From Oehlia diaphana (lineage: Eukaryota > Glomeromycota > Glomeromycetes > Glomerales > Glomeraceae): a stretch of 10,763 nucleotides of DNA. Of the stretch, positions 8,156 to 10,763 are shown in pieces. The stretch's first letter is position 1; each line of letters begins with the position of its first letter. The DNA is taken from positions 131,041 through 141,803 of the forward strand of contig QZLH01000144.1 of NCBI GenBank assembly GCA_003833135.1. Direction: 5' to 3'. The notes beneath the pieces were generated by a model. That model did not search any database. It was not told the origin of the DNA and saw only the letters and a list, made by a program, of their open reading frames with translations. A program made the position numbers and the translations under genes.

Positions 8156-8192
8156 GACGTTGACACCATCGTTAAGATACCATAAGTCCATA
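8156..8192. repeat. Isolated diverged copy of the GACGTTG...CCATAA repeat
   Basis: GACGTTGACACCATCGTTAA followed by GATACCATAA matches the first half of the tandem repeat at 7431-7770 with small changes and a 2-3 base deletion. It lies about 390 bp beyond the array, in the same orientation. Confidence 0.55.
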
Positions 8193-8299
8193 ATAAATTA
8201 ATAATGCATAAATTTATAATAATATAATTATATAAGTAAAAAGAATAATGAACTGTCGAGTTAATGAATAATAATTTTAGGATTTCGTAATATATCTCG

Positions 8300-8430
8300 A
8301 TTATATATATATACATATATACAGTATATCTTTAATATCTAAATTCTTAATATGTCTTTTTATTTTTATTTTTTTTTTTTATTTGTCGACACAAAATATA
8401 CATATATGCGTTACCGCACGTACTAAAAAT
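8300..8430 (-). promoter_or_regulatory. 3' flank of the methyltransferase with candidate poly(A) signal
   Basis: On the minus strand, AATAAA occurs at 8378-8383, about 50 bases after the stop codon, and would suit cleavage shortly after. In such AT-rich DNA the hexamer is expected often by chance. Further down, 8304-8330 is an alternating TA/TACA microsatellite. Confidence 0.3.
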
Positions 8431-9559
8431 TTATATTTTTTTACCATAAATCATTGTATATTTACAATACATTCTAATTAATTTTGTTTCAGTAATGAAA
8501 TCATCAAATAATTGATTCATCTCTGAATTTGTTATATTCATTTGTTTTGCTAACAAATTTTTTAACGCACTTACAGCATTTATTATATTTTGCCCTAATA
8601 GTGATCCTAATAAAAAGAAAAAAAAAAAATCGTCAAATTTTTTTTTTTTTTTAAAAAAAAATAAATAATTTATTATATTATAACTTTTACATACCAATTT
8701 CACCGTCTAATTCACTTAATGGAAGCGTAAAATCATTTTGTTGAATTTCTTGTAATCCATACTTTTTTAAATATCCATGTAATCGATCATTAATTGACGG
8801 ATTCATCGATCTCGTCCTTAATAATCTACTCACTTAAAAAAAAAATTTAATAAATTATTTGTAAATTATAATTTCATTTTTTAAAATGTAAAAAAAGCAA
8901 AAAGATTTTTTTTTTAAAAAAAAAAAATATTCATATATATACATTCATCCATAACTCTCTTGGTGGCAGGACCCATATTTTTAAAATGTAAATTCGGTTC
9001 ACATAATTCTAAAAATCCATTTGGTCTAAGTAAATCAACCAAATTTCTTATAACTTTATCATATTGTAAATCGGTAAAACATAAAATCATACATCTCATA
9101 TGTATAAAATCGAATGAATTATGATTATATGGTATTCCTTCTAATATATCATTATATATGAAGTGTGTATTAGATGGACGAATAGTTGGTAACATAAACG
9201 ATTGTATTTCTATACCAGTGAATCTAGATTTTGGGTAATCTGATGATACATCAAATACCCACGTTCCAGTACCAGACCTATTTTTAATGTATAATATTTT
9301 ATTATTATCAATTTCACGCTAAAAAAAAAAAAAAAAATGACGACTCTAATTAATTTACATACCCAACATCCAACACATCAATACCACGTACTAAATCTTG
9401 AGAAATTGGAGAAATAAAATTGGCATTACAGCAAATTTTTAATATATGATGTAATTGTTGTAATCTATCTATTTGTAATTCATCAACTTTAATAATATAA
9501 TTTCCATCTTTTGATTTTTTAAAGAATAATTTTTTTTTTGTTGAAAACGTATTCCCCAT
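8431..9559 (-). CDS. Class I SAM-dependent methyltransferase, 4 exons, 281 aa
   Basis: Exons 9559-9363, 9277-8943, 8832-8695 and 8606-8431 join in frame to 846 nt (281 residues and TAA). The product should transfer a methyl group from S-adenosylmethionine; the substrate is unknown. The Rossmann fold begins at residues 62-72 with VLDVGSGTGTW (motif I, the SAM loop). GIEI (87-90) ends strand 2 with the acidic residue that normally holds the ribose. NDILEGIPY (108-116) follows, then FDFIHMR (121-127, motif II), and LLRPNGFLELCEP (148-160, motif III). Residues 178-281 form the helical C-terminal part usual in the Glomeromycotina paralogues, ending MIYGKKI. The N-terminus MGNTFS fits N-myristoylation (Gly2, Ser6), so membrane attachment is likely; this also favours ATG at 9557-9559, with no ATG directly upstream in frame. 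Introns 1-3 are 85, 110 and 88 bp. The fold is confident; the substrate and biological role are not. Confidence 0.88.
8607..8694 (-). other. Intron 3 of the methyltransferase
   Basis: Donor GTATGT, acceptor TTATTAG, 88 bp, splitting a glycine codon (G|GA, residue 224). It holds 15 T followed by 9 A (8638-8661). Unspliced reading is also partly open, but gives only low-complexity K/F residues. Confidence 0.82.
8833..8942 (-). other. Intron 2 of the methyltransferase
   Basis: Donor GTATAT, acceptor TTTTAAG, 110 bp, splitting a leucine codon (T|TG, residue 178). It contains 10 T followed at once by 12 A on the plus strand (8906-8927), able to fold on itself. The splice is supported by the protein sequence: MDE then LSRLLRTRSMNPSINDRL. 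Confidence 0.8.
9278..9362 (-). other. Intron 1 of the methyltransferase
   Basis: Donor GTATGT, acceptor AAAATAG, 85 bp. It interrupts the glycine codon of motif I (DVG|SGTG). An earlier AG after the T tract (9319-9320) would add 41 nt and break the frame, so the downstream AG must be used. The intron carries a run of about 17 T on its coding strand. Confidence 0.85.
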
Positions 9560-9574
9560 ATGCAATTATGAAAA

Positions 9575-9653
9575 GTAAGTAAGTAAGATGATGATAATGA
9601 TGATTATAATAATAACGATAATAATGTAATAATAATAATAATAATAATAATAA
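9575..9653. repeat. GTAA and AAT/ATA microsatellites in the methyltransferase 5' leader
   Basis: Three units of GTAA (9575-9587), a GATGAT/GATAAT stretch (9587-9621) and about nine units of AAT (9627-9653) lie 16-95 bases upstream of the methyltransferase start. On the coding strand they read as TTA/TCA repeats and TTAC units, probably in the 5'-UTR. The minus-strand frame 9519-9716 that runs through them is low-complexity and not a gene. Confidence 0.75.
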
Positions 9654-9960
9654 AGGTATTAAAATTCTATACAGTAGATAAAGAGAGAAAGAAAAAATAA
9701 AAAAAAAAAAAATCAATTGAATCGAATAATAAAAAAAAATAAATTAAATCGTTTTTTTTAAAAGAAAATATTATGGGGTAAAAAATATGACTTTTCTTTT
9801 TATACAATTTTTTTTTAAAAAAAGTAAAATCTATTTTAAAAAAAATAAAAAAAAAATCTATTTAAAAAAAGATGTTTCTTAAATAACCACTTTTGTAAGA
9901 CATTATATGCATTATTTTCTTCTTTGAATGAGAAAAAAAATAAAATAAAATTTCTTTGAA
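9654..9960 (-). promoter_or_regulatory. Likely promoter and 5' flank of the methyltransferase
   Basis: The region lies upstream of the minus-strand gene. On the coding strand there is a pyrimidine-rich stretch (TTTTTTCTTTCTCTCTTTAT, complement of about 9677-9698) that could mark a transcription start area. A self-complementary T9-A7 tract (9808-9823) and two copies of AAATCTATTT-A-tract (9826-9870) follow. No TATA element can be singled out in such AT-rich DNA. Confidence 0.3.
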
Positions 9961-9982
9961 TCATTTATTCTGTTACACCAAA

Positions 9983-10258
9983 AGCCCCCCGGATTAACGC
10001 TAAAGTATTACGTGGTGATTAAAAGTTCCGATTAACCAACAGTAAAATATTAAATTTCTTACGTAATCATTAAAATCGGTTAGAAATTTTTTTTATTTTT
10101 TTTACACAAATATATTATTAATAAATTACGTGACCATCCATTGATTGGAGAAATTTGATTTTTTAATTATGTCATTTTGAAATCTCAAATTTTTTTTCCG
10201 CCTTGGGTTATTAGGCTTTCTTTTTTTACCCCTTAGGCCCTTGGATTATAAATTACGT
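9983..10258. repeat. Diverged direct repeat ending in TTACGT, plus two further TTACGT sites
   Basis: AGCCCCCCGGATTA...ATTACGTGG at 9983-10015 resembles AGGCCCTTGGATTA...ATTACGTAA at 10235-10260; the second copy is about 7 bases shorter inside. TTACGT also occurs at 10059 and 10126. The run of C and G in AT-rich DNA and the paired copies suggest the ends or remains of a small mobile element. No ORF lies between. Confidence 0.35.
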
Positions 10259-10265
10259 AACTTAC

Positions 10266-10724
10266 ATGTAGTTAATAAAAAAAAAAAATTTTGGTCAAAT
10301 GATTCATTACTCATAATTATATTTTTTTATTTTTTGTAAATGTTTCGTTTATTTAGGTTCTTCAATGATTTTTTTATTTTTTTTTTTTTTGAACCTGGAA
10401 ATGATGACTATACCGAATTTAATTACTGAAACATTTTTAATCAATAAAATGTAAATAATGATTTCAACTAGTATAAATTCAGAATAATATAAAACTCAAA
10501 AATACATTTTTGTTTATTAAATTATATTTTATCGTTAAAATAAATATTTTATACGCCATTAAAGCAGGGGCGCAAATAAGTTACATACTATACTTGGTCA
10601 TTCATTTAATTATTTGTTTAACGAAATAACAAATCAAAAATCAAATTGAAACAAACATCGGAAAATTCGGAAAATTCGGCGAAGAGCATCATTACATTGC
10701 AAAAGAGAGAAAAGTTGGGCATTA

Positions 10725-10726
<2 letters not shown>
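10266..10726. other. AT-rich flank without a recognisable gene
   Basis: Homopolymer-rich non-coding DNA. A short direct repeat, CGGAAAATT twice followed by CGG (about 10659-10679), is the only structure seen. Confidence 0.5.

Positions 10727-10763
<37 letters not shown>
10727..10763. repeat. Poly-T run of at least 37 at the window end
   Basis: The window ends inside an uninterrupted T run. This could be where an assembly contig broke, or the reverse complement of a poly(A) tail of a retroposed copy lying beyond the edge. Confidence 0.85.

Noticed and set aside
9519..9716. Minus-strand frame of 65 codons rich in L, H and Y
   Set aside because: It translates AAT and GATGAT microsatellites upstream of the methyltransferase and overlaps its first exon in another frame.
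1..10763. tRNA or rRNA genes
   Set aside because: No cloverleaf with the conserved TTC loop and no ribosomal RNA core words were noticed on either strand; a covariance-model scan was not possible.

Overview
This looks like nuclear DNA from an arbuscular mycorrhizal fungus of the Rhizophagus irregularis type (Glomeromycotina). The basis is the very high A+T content, the many A/T homopolymers, and short GT-AG introns with GTATGT-like donors. Two gene families that are strongly expanded in those genomes also appear: a soluble SAM-dependent methyltransferase and a CENP-B/pogo-type transposase. The assignment is an inference from composition and gene families; there is no rRNA or other marker in the window.

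Only one intact gene can be supported. It lies on the minus strand at 8431-9559 and has four exons that join in frame to 281 codons plus stop. It encodes a class I methyltransferase with a SAM-binding glycine-rich loop, and its N-terminus (MGNTFS) fits the N-myristoylation consensus.

The rest reads as a gene and transposon graveyard. Positions 1-189 are the broken end of a pogo/Tigger-like transposase. Positions 354-1041 hold a decayed plus-strand ORF, with stops and frame changes, followed by a non-coding tail with an A-rich end. Positions 1398-1788 look like a small non-autonomous DNA transposon with imperfect terminal inverted repeats. Positions 2205-2550 hold four tandem copies of a roughly 100-bp unit; each copy is a short GC-richer core set between a T-tract-AG and a GTAGGT/GTAAGT, which looks like a repeated mini-exon. 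Positions 2620-3330, 4138-4320, 4774-5052, 5281-5740 and about 6503-6640 are GC-richer islands with short protein-like readings in very AT-rich DNA. One pair, at 4774-5052, is joined in frame by a plausible 72-bp intron. Positions 7431-7770 hold a four-copy tandem repeat of about 90 bp, with a diverged outlier near 8156.

Upstream of the methyltransferase (9560 onward) there are GTAA and AAT microsatellites, then AT-rich flank with a TTACGT-bearing repeat. The window ends in a run of at least 37 T. The segments show no sign of working together as a pathway. I see no convincing new biological system; the most unusual structure is the splice-site-bearing tandem repeat.
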